64,000 nucleotides of DNA from RPRB01 sp035501615 (GTDB lineage: Bacteria > Myxococcota > Myxococcia > Myxococcales > Myxococcaceae): assembly GCA_035501615.1 (NCBI GenBank), contig DATJVY010000058.1, forward strand, positions 1 to 64,000, given 5' to 3'. Position numbers and translations under genes: made by a program. Shown piece by piece: positions 24,080 to 32,802 of this stretch. The notes under the pieces are model-generated. The model was given only the letters and a program-made list of their open reading frames with translations. It had not been told where the DNA came from and did no database searches. Every line of letters starts with the position of its first letter. The first letter of the stretch is position 1.

Positions 24080-24588
24080 ATCGAGGAGAGGGACCGCGAG
24101 GAGACCCGTTCGGGCAAGCCCCTTCCCTCCTCCGGCGACTCCCGTCCCAAGCGAGTTGACCCGACCGGCCGAGGTCGCCCCGCGAGAGCGAGTCGACGGC
24201 AAGATGTCGTGACTCTTTCCCGGACAAGTCGGTGACGAGAGCGTTCGCGCGCTCGCTGCAAGCGACTGGCGTCTGCGCCGATGCGGTCGATCCGGATCTC
24301 CCGGCGCGTTCACCTCGGGCACCGCGTGGGAGCCGAGCGTTCCGCGAGCGGCAGGAGCTCCGCGGCGAACGACACGCAACGCCCCGAGGCGGATCACTTC
24401 TCGCGCGAATTCAGCGGATCAGCGCGGCGCGCGCTCCGGTGACGATTTGGAGCGACGTCGATGACGGCGCGGTGGCGTGCAACATGTCCGCTCCGCTGCG
24501 CACCGCTCGTTGAACGCGGGTTCCGCTGCACGGACCATCCGCGCCGCTTCAATCCTGCCGCGGCCGAGAGGTCCGCAAGGAGTCATGC
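24080..24588. other. Intergenic stretch without recognised features
   Basis: This stretch has 509 bases. Open frames on both strands lack sensible composition. A ribosome site (AAGGAG at about 24577) for the following phosphoesterase is visible at the right end. The left part could hold decayed sequence of the PrcB-like gene. Nothing else seen. Confidence 0.4.
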
Positions 24589-26151
24589 ATGTCGTCTCGA
24601 AGTGTCCTCACCCTGCTCGCGGCCCCGCTGGCCGCGCTGACGCTCGGAACGGCCCCGGCCGCTCGCGCGGACGTCGACAGTCCGATCCGTCACGTGGTGG
24701 TGATCTTCCAGGAGAACGTCTCCTTCGATCACTACTTCGGCACCTATCCGAACGCTCTCAACCCCAAGGGGGAACCGCCGTTTCACGCGCGGAGCGGCAC
24801 CCCGACCGTGAACGGCTACACGCCGGCGCTCCTGCTCGCCAATCCCAACCAGGTGAACCCGTTCCGGTTCCCCCGGTCGCAGCCCGCCACCTGCGATCAG
24901 GATCACGACTACACCGCCGAGCAGAAGGCCTACGACAAGGGAGCCATGGATCTGTTCGTGGAGACCCTCGGCGACGGCCCGGGCACGGACGGGAACCTGA
25001 TCTGCAAGGCGACCGACGTGATGGGCTACTACGACGGGAACACGGTGACCGCGCTCTGGAACTACGCGCAGCACTTCGCGATGAGCGACAACAGCTACTC
25101 GGACACCTTCGGCCCCTCGTCGCCCGGGGCGATCAACCTCGTCGCCGGGAACACTGCGGGCGCCAGCGCGCCCAAGGGGGGAGCCGACGCGAACCTCGCC
25201 GACGGTTCGGTCAGCGGGGATGCGCGCCCCTACCTCGACGACTGCTCGCCCGGCGGCGGCCAGAGCGCAGGTCAGCTCGTCCTCAGCGGCCGGAACGTCG
25301 GGAACCTCCTCAACGACAAGCACGTGAGCTGGGGCTGGTTCCAGGGCGGCTTCCGGGCGACGTCCCGCGACGCCAGCGGCAACGCGACCTGCGGCGCCAG
25401 CCACACCGGCAGCGACGGGCTGGCGAAGGGCGACTACATCCCGCACCACGAGCCCTTCCAGTACTTCGCCAGCACCACCAACCAGCATCACCTACCCCCG
25501 AGCTCGGTTCACCAGATCGGCTGGAGCGACCAGGCGAACCACCAGTACGACATCGCCGACTGGTTCGACGCGCTGGCCGCGGGCAACTTCCCGGCGGTCA
25601 GCTTCCTCAAGGCGCCGGGCTTCCAGGACGGCCATGCCGGCTATTCCGACCCGCTCACCGAGCAGGCCTTCCTCGTGCAGGTCCTGAACACGCTGCAGAA
25701 GCGCTCGGACTGGAGGCACACCGCGGTCATCATCCTCTACGACGACTCGGACGGCTGGTACGACCACCAGATGGGCCCGCTGGTGAGCGCGTCGGCGACC
25801 GACAAGGACGCGCTCGCGGAGCCGGGGCTCTGCGGCAACCGGAAGTCCGGCGCCCCGGCCGGAACCAACGGGCGCTGCGGCGTCGGCCCGCGCCAGCCGC
25901 TGCTGGTCATCTCGCCGTGGGCGAAGAAGAACTTCGTCGACCACACCTTCACCCAGCAGTCGTCGGTGCTGCGCTTCATCGAGGACAACTTCGGCCTCGG
26001 GCAGCTGGGAGGAGGCTCGTTCGACGCGGAGGCCGCCTCCCTCTGGCAGATGTTCGACTTCCGCCAGAGCGGTGAGCACCGCCTCTTCCTCGACCCGTCC
26101 AGCGGGCAGCCCATCGGGCACGACCGGGACGGCGACGGCGACGACGACTGA
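24589..26151 (+). CDS. Phosphoesterase family protein (phospholipase C/acid phosphatase type, PF04185)
   Basis: This 520-residue secreted enzyme has a signal peptide ending near PAARADV. The first motif is HVVVIFQENVSFDHYFGTYP at residues 34-53, whose Glu-Asn and the following His are metal ligands in AcpA/PLC-like enzymes. MSDNSYSDTFGPSSPGAINL near 165 and YDDSDGWYDH near 385 supply the remaining metal and nucleophile residues (Ser/Thr near the FGPSSPG turn). The C-terminus ends in an acidic Gly-Asp tail. Relatives cleave phospholipids or phosphate monoesters outside the cell. It shares its family with the gene at 28368-29750. Confidence 0.85.
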   Translation: MSSRSVLTLLAAPLAALTLGTAPAARADVDSPIRHVVVIFQENVSFDHYFGTYPNALNPKGEPPFHARSGTPTVNGYTPALLLANPNQVNPFRFPRSQPATCDQDHDYTAEQKAYDKGAMDLFVETLGDGPGTDGNLICKATDVMGYYDGNTVTALWNYAQHFAMSDNSYSDTFGPSSPGAINLVAGNTAGASAPKGGADANLADGSVSGDARPYLDDCSPGGGQSAGQLVLSGRNVGNLLNDKHVSWGWFQGGFRATSRDASGNATCGASHTGSDGLAKGDYIPHHEPFQYFASTTNQHHLPPSSVHQIGWSDQANHQYDIADWFDALAAGNFPAVSFLKAPGFQDGHAGYSDPLTEQAFLVQVLNTLQKRSDWRHTAVIILYDDSDGWYDHQMGPLVSASATDKDALAEPGLCGNRKSGAPAGTNGRCGVGPRQPLLVISPWAKKNFVDHTFTQQSSVLRFIEDNFGLGQLGGGSFDAEAASLWQMFDFRQSGEHRLFLDPSSGQPIGHDRDGDGDDD

Positions 26152-26375
26152 CGAATCGACGTCACGGGGTCGCTGGCCGGGGATGCGCTCCCCGCGCCGG
26201 CGGCCCCGGACGAGCACCGAAGCCCGTCGGGAGAGGGTGCCAGGCGACCTACATCGATTCGCATCACCCGGTGACGGACCGGACGGCCTCCCCTCAATAC
26301 CCGGACGACAGCGCGTCCGGCGCGGGGCGCGCGGTCGGTGGCCGCGATCGGGGTGCGGCCGGAGGTCGTCTCGAC

Positions 26376-26564
26376 ATGAAGCTCTTCTCCTTCGTCGTCT
26401 GGCTGGCCTGGGGCGCGATCCTCGCCCGGGTGCTCCTCGCGCCCTTCTGGGGCATGAGCGTGAACCAGGGGATGTTCCTGCTCCTGGTGGGCGCGCCCGC
26501 GGTGGGCGTGCTCTCCGGGCTCGGCTGGCTCTTCCGGCACACCGGACCTTCGCTGCGGTCCTGA
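26376..26564 (+). CDS. Small two-helix membrane protein
   Basis: This 62-residue protein has two hydrophobic segments, SFVVWLAWGAILARVLLAPF and GMFLLLVGAPAVGVLSGLGW. GGAGG lies 11 bases before the ATG at 26376. A longer reading from 26271 adds low-complexity residues. Family unknown. Confidence 0.6.
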   Translation: MKLFSFVVWLAWGAILARVLLAPFWGMSVNQGMFLLLVGAPAVGVLSGLGWLFRHTGPSLRS

Positions 26565-26574
26565 GGTGCCGGCC

Positions 26575-27579
26575 TCAGTTGCAGGTGGCGGGATCGGTCG
26601 TCACGCAGGTCCCGGTCGTTCCTCCCACGCTGCTCAGCACGCAGCGCGAGGGCGTGCTGCAGGTCGGGCCGTTGGACTCGTCACAGCCCGTTCCGTCGGC
26701 GGCGGGAGCGACGCAGATTCCGGCCCTGGCCGAGCCTGGCTTCTGGCAGAAGGCGCCGGCGGTGCAGTCGATGACGCCGCCGTCGATGGTCCCGCAGGCG
26801 AAGGTGGCCGCCGCGTTCGCGACCTGTGCACAGACCCGACCCTGGGGGACGTTGCAGTAGAGTCCCAGGCGGCCGTCGCACCGGGTACCTCCGTCGGTGA
26901 GGTCGCAGGAGGCGCCCACCGCGGTGGCCAGAGCCACGCACTTCCCATCGAGGGTGTTGGTGTTGCCGATGCAGGTCAATCCGGGCGCGCAGGCCGAGTT
27001 GTCGTCGCACGCGCCCCCCGCCCCGATCGGAACCTCGCAGAAGAGCGTCTTCGCGTCACAGACCAGCCCCGGGCCACAGGTGTTGTTCACGCACGAGGCT
27101 CCCACCACGGGTGAAGGCGCACAGGTCCCGCAGCTGGCCGTCTTGGGGACGAGGCAGTACGCGGTGGCGCACTGACCGCTGACCGCGCAGGGGCTCCCCG
27201 CGTCGCGGGGGCCGACCGGCGGCTGGCAGGCCGGGGGCACGTTACCCAGCTCGAAGTCGCTGCAGGAGGTGGCAGGAAGCGCCGTCGAGCAGTCCTCGGT
27301 GTGCCCGGGCGTGTTGGCGGTCTGCGGCGCGGACAGGTTCGTCACGCAGGTCGCCGACTGCCGCGACTCGCAGGTGGCCAGATCCCCGTAGGTGTTCACG
27401 ATGCCCTGGGGATTGCACTCCTGCATCTTCTGACAGCGCACCGCAGCAAGGTCGGCGCAGGCCTGGGCGGGCGTGACGTTCGCGCTGCTCGAGCTGTTCG
27501 AGCAGGCGGCGGACACGACCACCGCCCCCGCACCCAGAGCCGTGAACACGACCAGAACATGGTGAAGCTCTCGACGCAT
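26575..27579 (-). CDS. Cys-rich secreted lipoprotein
   Basis: This 334-residue protein has a lipoprotein signal ending VVSAAC at residue 26. About 35 cysteines are spread through the mature part in repeated blocks such as GASCVNNTCGPGLVCDAKTL, then CDDNSACAPGLTC, then GSPCAVSGQCATAYC. These resemble the Dickkopf-N/EB-like modules common in exported myxobacterial proteins and imply many disulphides. It is the last gene of a minus-strand operon (13 bases after the beta-barrel gene), so it may act at the surface with its partners. Function unknown. Confidence 0.75.
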   Translation of the reverse strand: MRRELHHVLVVFTALGAGAVVVSAACSNSSSSANVTPAQACADLAAVRCQKMQECNPQGIVNTYGDLATCESRQSATCVTNLSAPQTANTPGHTEDCSTALPATSCSDFELGNVPPACQPPVGPRDAGSPCAVSGQCATAYCLVPKTASCGTCAPSPVVGASCVNNTCGPGLVCDAKTLFCEVPIGAGGACDDNSACAPGLTCIGNTNTLDGKCVALATAVGASCDLTDGGTRCDGRLGLYCNVPQGRVCAQVANAAATFACGTIDGGVIDCTAGAFCQKPGSARAGICVAPAADGTGCDESNGPTCSTPSRCVLSSVGGTTGTCVTTDPATCN

Positions 27580-27592
27580 CCTTCTCTCCCTT

Positions 27593-28348
27593 TCAAAGAA
27601 CGAACCCGATCGAGCCGCGGATCAGCAGGCCCGTCGTTCCACCACTGAAGACCGGGCCTGCGGTGAGGTTCAGCCGGCAAGGCCCGAAGCCGCTGAAGAC
27701 GAGGGTGGGACCGACGTACTGGCGACCGCCGGGGCCGACGTCGACGTCGGTCCCCGCGATGCCCTCCAGCTCCTCGCCCAGGTACTCCACGCCGACCTGC
27801 GCCCAGCGCGCGACCCGCACCAGCGCGCCAACCGAGAGGTAGAGGTCCACCGGGTCCCGGTCGGCGTGGAAGTAGTGCGCTGCGCGAACGTTGGCCGTCA
27901 GCCGGACCCGGCCGATCTCGCCGGAGATCATCAGGCCCATCTCCGCCGCCTGCTGCAGCTGCCAGTCGACCTGGTAGCCACCTGCCAGGCTGAGCCAGAC
28001 CGGAGCTCCACCCGGCGCATCGAGGAGCTTGACGCGGAGCTCGGCCCGACCACTGCCGAACCCCACCCCGTTCCCGGGCGTCTGGCCAAACGAGACGAGC
28101 CCGTCGAGCTCCACCGGGTCCCACAACCCGACCGAGGCCGCGACCCAGGCATCGACCACCTGCGCGTCCTGGGGCCGCGGCGTCAGCCCCTCGGGTGTCG
28201 AGTCGTAGCCGCCCCCGGTCTCGGCGGCGACCCGTCCCTGCCTCAGGGTCTGCGCGTCGGTGGAGAGCACGAAGGGTTGCCAATCCTCCGCCACCTGAGC
28301 CGAAGCAGGGAGGGTCAGGGCGAGGAACGTGGAAAGAGCGAGCCGCAT
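27593..28348 (-). CDS. Outer-membrane beta-barrel protein
   Basis: This 251-residue protein has a signal peptide (cleavage near ASAQVA). It has alternating hydrophobic strands throughout: WVAASVGLWDPVELDGLVSFG, AELRVKLLD, VWLSLAGGYQVDW, VRLTANVRAAHYF and LYLSVGALVRVA. The C-terminal GLLIRGSIGFVL ends in the hydrophobic residue preferred by the BAM machinery. The ATG at 28348 follows GGAGG. It lies 19 bases after the phosphoesterase gene and 13 before the Cys-rich lipoprotein gene, which suggests a surface or secretion unit. Confidence 0.75.
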   Translation of the reverse strand: MRLALSTFLALTLPASAQVAEDWQPFVLSTDAQTLRQGRVAAETGGGYDSTPEGLTPRPQDAQVVDAWVAASVGLWDPVELDGLVSFGQTPGNGVGFGSGRAELRVKLLDAPGGAPVWLSLAGGYQVDWQLQQAAEMGLMISGEIGRVRLTANVRAAHYFHADRDPVDLYLSVGALVRVARWAQVGVEYLGEELEGIAGTDVDVGPGGRQYVGPTLVFSGFGPCRLNLTAGPVFSGGTTGLLIRGSIGFVL

Positions 28349-28367
28349 CGTCGGTCCTCCTCGCGCC

Positions 28368-29750
28368 TCACGGTCCGGCGTCGGTGGGCAGCAGCAGCGG
28401 TGGGAGTGGCGCCTGCGCGAAGTCGAAGTCCGACCGGAGGTCGCCGAGGATGGACAGCTTCTCGCGCACCGAGATGCGGGGGTCGGGGCGCCCATCGGTG
28501 GCCGGATCGAGCCGCTCGCTCCCGAGGAAGACGTCCTCGATGAACTTCACGTAGGCGTCGAAGCTGAGGATCTGATGGTCGATGTACCCCGCCTTGGCCC
28601 AGGGGCTGATGACCATCGCGGGCACGCGAAGCCCGTACCCGTTGAAGTCGACCACCGGCGGTGGGACGTGGTCGTAGAAACCGCCCCAGTCGTCCCAGGT
28701 CAGGAAGATGACCATGCTGTTCCATTCGGGGCTCTGCATCAGCGTGTTGATGATCGCCGTGACGTAGGCCTGGCCCACGCTGACCCTGGCCGGCGGATGC
28801 TCGCTGACCTCGGAGTCGGGGATGATCCAGGCCACTGCCGGGAGCTGGCCGTTCTTCACGTCCACGTAGAACTGATCGAACGGCACCACGTTGCCTAGCT
28901 GCCCGTCGCCCTTGACGGTGTCGAAGTTCGGAAGCGGGTTCCAGATGCTCGGGACCGCGGCGAGCTGCGTCTGCGGCACGCAGGTGTCCTCCCCATCGGG
29001 CCGGCAGTCGGGCTCGGTTCCCTCGGCGAGGTAGTAGCGCCAGCTCACCTTCGCGCGGTGGAGCAGGTAGGTGAGGTCGGTCCAGGCATAGGGGCCGGTC
29101 GCCGCCGGGCTCGGCGTCTCGAGCGCGTTCACGCAGCTCGTCGGGTCCCCGGCCCGGGTGCAGCGGGCCGACCACTCCGAGACCAGGTAGAGATGCGCCG
29201 GCTGGCTCCACGAGGCGTTGGACTCGAACATCCGGTCCTGGAGCACGAAGGCCCGGGCGTATGCCCAGTAGTTCGGAATCTCGCGCTCGTCGTGCCAGCC
29301 CACCGCATCGATGGGCTTCCCGTTGAGGCAGGCGGGGTTGTTGGGGTCGGTGCAGCCCGACTGCGCTCCCTGTGCGGACACCAGGAACCCGTCCATCGCG
29401 CCGGCGTCGACGCACTCGATGGCGGCGGCCTCCCCGTGCGGCCCTCCGCCGTTCACGTCGTTGGGATCGTGAAAGGGACGGACGCACGGGCCGCCATCCC
29501 GCTGCGGCAGGCAGGCCAGGGGGACGCCGGCGTCGTCCATCGGGATCCCGTCCGCTCCGGGGAAGGTCCCGAAGTAGTGATCGAACGAGCGGTTCTCCTG
29601 CATGATGATGACGACGTGCTTGATCGGCCCCCACCCTGGGCCGCCGTCGCTCCCACCATCGGTCGTTCCGCCGTCGCTCGCGCTCTCGGTGTGCGTGCAG
29701 CCCGCGATCGCGCCGAGGGCAACGAGCGAGAGACATCGAAGAGCGCGCAT
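28368..29750 (-). CDS. Phosphoesterase family lipoprotein (PF04185)
   Basis: This 460-residue protein has a lipoprotein signal ending LGAIAGC at about residue 18. It holds HVVIIMQENRSFDHYFGTFP near 46-65, ESNASWSQPAHLYLVSEWSA in the centre, and FLTWDDWGGFYDHVPPP near 345. The set matches phospholipase C/acid phosphatase-type enzymes anchored outside the cytoplasm. The ATG at 29750 follows GGGAGGAG. It is first in an operon with the barrel and Cys-rich lipoprotein genes. It is not a close copy of the protein at 24589-26151; the shared motifs show family relationship only. Confidence 0.85.
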   Translation of the reverse strand: MRALRCLSLVALGAIAGCTHTESASDGGTTDGGSDGGPGWGPIKHVVIIMQENRSFDHYFGTFPGADGIPMDDAGVPLACLPQRDGGPCVRPFHDPNDVNGGGPHGEAAAIECVDAGAMDGFLVSAQGAQSGCTDPNNPACLNGKPIDAVGWHDEREIPNYWAYARAFVLQDRMFESNASWSQPAHLYLVSEWSARCTRAGDPTSCVNALETPSPAATGPYAWTDLTYLLHRAKVSWRYYLAEGTEPDCRPDGEDTCVPQTQLAAVPSIWNPLPNFDTVKGDGQLGNVVPFDQFYVDVKNGQLPAVAWIIPDSEVSEHPPARVSVGQAYVTAIINTLMQSPEWNSMVIFLTWDDWGGFYDHVPPPVVDFNGYGLRVPAMVISPWAKAGYIDHQILSFDAYVKFIEDVFLGSERLDPATDGRPDPRISVREKLSILGDLRSDFDFAQAPLPPLLLPTDAGP

Positions 29751-29868
29751 CAAACTCCTCCCACCGTGGCGCTCGAACCCGTGCAACGGGGACAAGTCTC
29801 GCTCCGATTGCCGACGCACCACGACCCGCCTGCCCAGTTGCAGCTGCAAGCGCTGGGCGTGATCCGCG

Positions 29869-30480
29869 CTACGTCGAAAGCGACGGTGTGCTCGGGATCT
29901 CCGCTGTCGTCTGCTGTGGGCGCGCCGCCTCCGGAGCCGCGGGAGCCGGGCGTGGACTCTCCGGCGCGTGCGTGCTCCTCCACCGGGGAGAATCCAGGGC
30001 CAGCCTTGCCCGGAGCTGCGACAGCACGAAGTCGCTCAGCCCGAGGCTCCGGGCCACCTTGAGGAACAGCCCGAGCGAGGCGCTCCGGTACCTGACCGGT
30101 CGGCCCAGGACCCTGGCGAAGGCCCCGGCGATCTCGGAGGGCGAGAGCAGGCTCGGCCCGGTGGGCCGGTGCGTCCGTCCGAGGTGCCGGGCCGGATCGG
30201 CGAGGACGCCCGCGACGACCCGCCCGATGTCCTCGTTGGATGGCGGCGCGTTGAGGCCCTCCCCGAGCGGCATCGCGAACAGCCCGAGCTGGGCGATGGG
30301 CTCCAGGGCCGCAAGGTCGTTGTCGGCGAACCAGCCCGGCGCGACCGTCACGACATCGACCGGCGCCCGGTCGAACACGCGAGAAGAGAGCCACTTCTCG
30401 CGGGCGTGCAACGCCGGATGATCGACGTCGCTGAGCCACTGGCTCAGGACCACGACCACCTCGAGCCTCGCGTCGGCGGC
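29869..30480 (-). pseudogene. C-terminal remnant of an NmrA-like NAD(P)-binding protein
   Basis: The frame carries the second half of an NmrA/short-chain epimerase-like protein: LEVVVVLSQWLSDVDHP, then HAREKWLSSRVFD, then VDVVTVAPGWFADND, and EDIGRVVAGVLADP. These are the parts that follow the Rossmann half. The N-terminal GxxGxxG nucleotide site is absent, and the upstream sequence is the end of the sigma-factor gene in another frame. A deletion has therefore joined the two at about 30,465-30,490. Translation would need a start inside the sigma gene. Probably not functional. Confidence 0.65.
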
Positions 30481-31154
30481 CTGGGGTGGCTCGCCAGGAG
30501 CAGCTCTCCGGGAACGAGCTGGCCGCGTCCAAGGGCGGGCCCCACCTGCTTCCCGCAGCGGCAGGGATTCTCGGGATCGAAGACCCCGCACCGGGCGCGG
30601 AGGAAGCCGAGCAGCCGTGTCCGCGCCCGGGACAGGCGCTTGCGATACGTCGCCGCATCGACCTCGAGGATCGCCGCGGCCTCGTCTCCGCTCAACGCGA
30701 AGATCTCACCGAGGACGAACGCGAGGCGGAGGTTCCGGTCGAGCGCGAGGAGCATCGCCTCCGTGCAGCGGAGCCGGACCTCAAGGGCGAGGAGCTGCAG
30801 CTCGGCCTCGGGTGGTGCGGGCGCGTCGGCCTCCGGCTCGCGTCCGAGCAGCTCGCTCAGCGACTCGAAGGTGACGCGCTCCAGCCGGCCGCGGCGTGCG
30901 CGCACGAGGTGGTTCGAGGCGATGCGCCAGGACCAGGTCCGGAAGCTGCTCTCGCCGCGGAAGGACCCGAGGTGGGTGAGGATGACCAGGAGAATCTCCT
31001 GCGCCGCGTCCTCCGCATCCTGGGGATGGCCGAGCATCCGGAGCGACAGACGGTAGACGTCGTCCTGGACCGCGCAGAGGAGCTCCTCGGCGGCGAACCG
31101 GTCACCGGCGACGGCGGCCTGGACCAGCGGTACGGGAACCGTGCTTTCCTTCAT
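30444..31154 (-). CDS. ECF-type RNA polymerase sigma factor, 3' end altered
   Basis: This is a 236-residue protein. Sigma region 2 (DDVYRLSLRMLGHPQDAEDAAQEIL, listed as DDVYRLSLRMLG and AEDAAQEIL) and the RTWSWRIASNHLVR segment are present. They are followed by region 4 (LALDRNLRLAFVLGEIFAL, then DEAAAILEVDAATYRKRLSRA). After region 4 comes a Cys-containing tail, FDPENPCRCGKQV, known in one ECF group. The last dozen residues (PPTRGSRWSWS) are not sigma-like: the frame runs into the NmrA remnant. The tail of the group normally extends further, so the protein is probably shortened. The start is supported by GGAGG before the ATG at 31154. No anti-sigma gene was found. Confidence 0.75.
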   Translation of the reverse strand: MKESTVPVPLVQAAVAGDRFAAEELLCAVQDDVYRLSLRMLGHPQDAEDAAQEILLVILTHLGSFRGESSFRTWSWRIASNHLVRARRGRLERVTFESLSELLGREPEADAPAPPEAELQLLALEVRLRCTEAMLLALDRNLRLAFVLGEIFALSGDEAAAILEVDAATYRKRLSRARTRLLGFLRARCGVFDPENPCRCGKQVGPALGRGQLVPGELLLASHPRPPTRGSRWSWS

Positions 31155-31315
31155 GATGCCTCCGGAGTGCTTGGAGTCCCGGGGCCCCGGAAGTGTGACC
31201 GCGGGGCATCCGGCGATCCACGGGATCGCCGGGGGGTCCGCTGCGCCAGACCGGCGCTGCCAGGTTGCACGGAGAGCCCGCGCGAGGCATGGAGACGGCG
31301 GGAGGAGGTGTTCGG

Positions 31316-31615
31316 ATGAGAATCCGTGCGCTGTTCGGTGGCCCGCCAGCCAGCACTGCCATCGCCGCAGCCGCGATCGGGGCGACCGCGATCGGCGCCA
31401 TCGTCATCGGGGTGTTCGCGGTGCGGAGGATGGCCATTCGCGAGCTGTCGATCGACAGGGCGGCGTTCAAGGAGCTGGTGGTGCAGGACCTCACGGTGAG
31501 CCGGCTCCGGGTCGCCGAGCTCATCGTCGACTCGGCGCCCGGTCTTCCCCGGCCGGCCGAGGCTCGCGCCGAGCCCCGCGCCCCGAAGCCGCGTCCCGGA
31601 CGGAGCAAGGCATGA
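31316..31615 (+). CDS. Small membrane-anchored protein
   Basis: This 99-residue protein has one long helix (AAAAIGATAIGAIVIGVFAVRR) near residues 16-37 followed by repeated beta-like heptads (ELSIDRAAFKEL, ELVVQDLTVSRL, RVAELIVDS) and a Pro/Arg tail. It resembles short pentapeptide-like or linker proteins but no family was recognised. The ATG at 31316 follows GGAGGAGG. The stop overlaps the ATG of rpiA (ATGA), so they are translated together. Confidence 0.65.
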   Translation: MRIRALFGGPPASTAIAAAAIGATAIGAIVIGVFAVRRMAIRELSIDRAAFKELVVQDLTVSRLRVAELIVDSAPGLPRPAEARAEPRAPKPRPGRSKA

Positions 31616-32310
31616 GCGCACCAGCGGATCCCCTCGCCGAGGCGGGTGTCTCGGACATCCGGAGCGGGATGACGGTGGGCCTCGGAACGGGGCGGGCAGC
31701 GGTCCGCGCCATCAAGGCGCTCGCCCAGCGGGTCGTGGTCGAACGCCTGGAGCTTCGCTGCGTCGCGACGAGCGCGGCCTCGACCGAGCTCGGGGGACGG
31801 CTCGGGCTCCGGGTGGAACCGATGGAGGGCGTGGAGAGGGTCGACTACCTCTTCGACGGCGCGGACGAGGTCGACCCGCGGCTCCGGATGATCAAGGGAC
31901 GGGGCGGCGCGATGACCCGGGAGAAGATCGTGGCGCAGGCCTCGGCGCGGCGCGTGTACCTGGTGCAGGACGACAAGCTGGTCCAGCGCCTGGGAACGAA
32001 CGTTCCGCTCCCGATCGAGGTGATGCGGTTCGGCCTGGCCCACATCCGCCGGGCGCTCCGGGGCCTGGGCCTGGACGGTCCTCTCCGACTGACCGAGGGC
32101 GGCATCGTCTACGAGACCGACAACGGAAACCCCGTGATCGACGCCCGGGTGCCCCCCAACCTGGACATCGAGGAGCTCGCCTCGGCGCTCGACGCGCTCG
32201 GGGGTGTCGTCGGACACGGACTGTTCCTCGCCGAGGCCGATCTCGTGCTCAGCGAGTCCGGCACCGGGCAGGTCACGCGCCGGGAGCGAACGACCGCATC
32301 GAGCGGGTAG
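31612..32310 (+). CDS. rpiA: Ribose-5-phosphate isomerase A
   Basis: This 232-residue cytoplasmic enzyme interconverts ribose 5-phosphate and ribulose 5-phosphate in the pentose phosphate pathway. The active-site block DYLFDGADEVDPRL (Asp pair) and IKGRGGAMTREKIVA (catalytic Lys and Glu) is at about residues 77-107. TNVPLPIEV and GIVYETDNGNPVIDARV follow as in the family. The phosphate loop reads GLGTGRAAVRAI, whereas the usual form is GLGTGSTA; loss of the Ser-Thr pair is unusual. The ATG overlaps the preceding stop. Confidence 0.85.
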   Translation: MSAPADPLAEAGVSDIRSGMTVGLGTGRAAVRAIKALAQRVVVERLELRCVATSAASTELGGRLGLRVEPMEGVERVDYLFDGADEVDPRLRMIKGRGGAMTREKIVAQASARRVYLVQDDKLVQRLGTNVPLPIEVMRFGLAHIRRALRGLGLDGPLRLTEGGIVYETDNGNPVIDARVPPNLDIEELASALDALGGVVGHGLFLAEADLVLSESGTGQVTRRERTTASSG

Positions 32311-32367
32311 CGGACAGCTTCCGCCACCGCCCCCGGCGTCGCGGACGAGGCCCGCAGGTCATCCTGT

Positions 32368-32577
32368 TCAGGGACGGACGACGACGACCTCTTCCTCGGT
32401 CACGCCCGGGCAGCGCCAGTGTCCGGGATGCCAGTACCCGTGCGGGCCGTAGTGGCCCTCGATCCAGACACCACCGGGACAGCGAGGCGGAGCGCGGACG
32501 ACCTCCCGCTCGTGCACGACACATCCCGAGAACCCGATCGCGGCCAGCGCAGCGAGGGCAATGATCGAACGCTTCAT
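32368..32577 (-). CDS. Short lipoprotein with a YXWV-like repeat
   Basis: This 69-residue protein has a lipoprotein signal AAIGFSGC and a mature part of about 50 residues containing HYGPHGYWHPGHW, a His/Trp/Gly motif of small envelope proteins. RCPGG and RCPG supply two cysteines. No strong ribosome site was seen before the ATG at 32577. Function unknown. Confidence 0.6.
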   Translation of the reverse strand: MKRSIIALAALAAIGFSGCVVHEREVVRAPPRCPGGVWIEGHYGPHGYWHPGHWRCPGVTEEEVVVVRP

Positions 32578-32802
32578 GATGCGATCCGACGCCAGCGGGC
32601 CGGGTCGCATTCAAGGGAGGGCGCATCCGCTCAACGCCTCGACGCGCGCACACTGTGGGCCTGGGGCTGCGCCGACCTCGACTCCTCTAGATGTTCGGGT
32701 GGTCGGGCATGCCGACACGATCCGGCGACATGCGGCGCAGGATCGTCGGTCGCCGCGAGGGTCTGCGGCCATCGAGTTGGACGCTCGGGAGTGAGCGAGG
32801 GC

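Noticed and set aside
23540..24588. Sigma-54 promoter for the slipin transcript
   Set aside because: No TGGC(A/C)...TTGC pair with correct spacing on the minus strand; AGCAATCGATC near 23690 does not fit.
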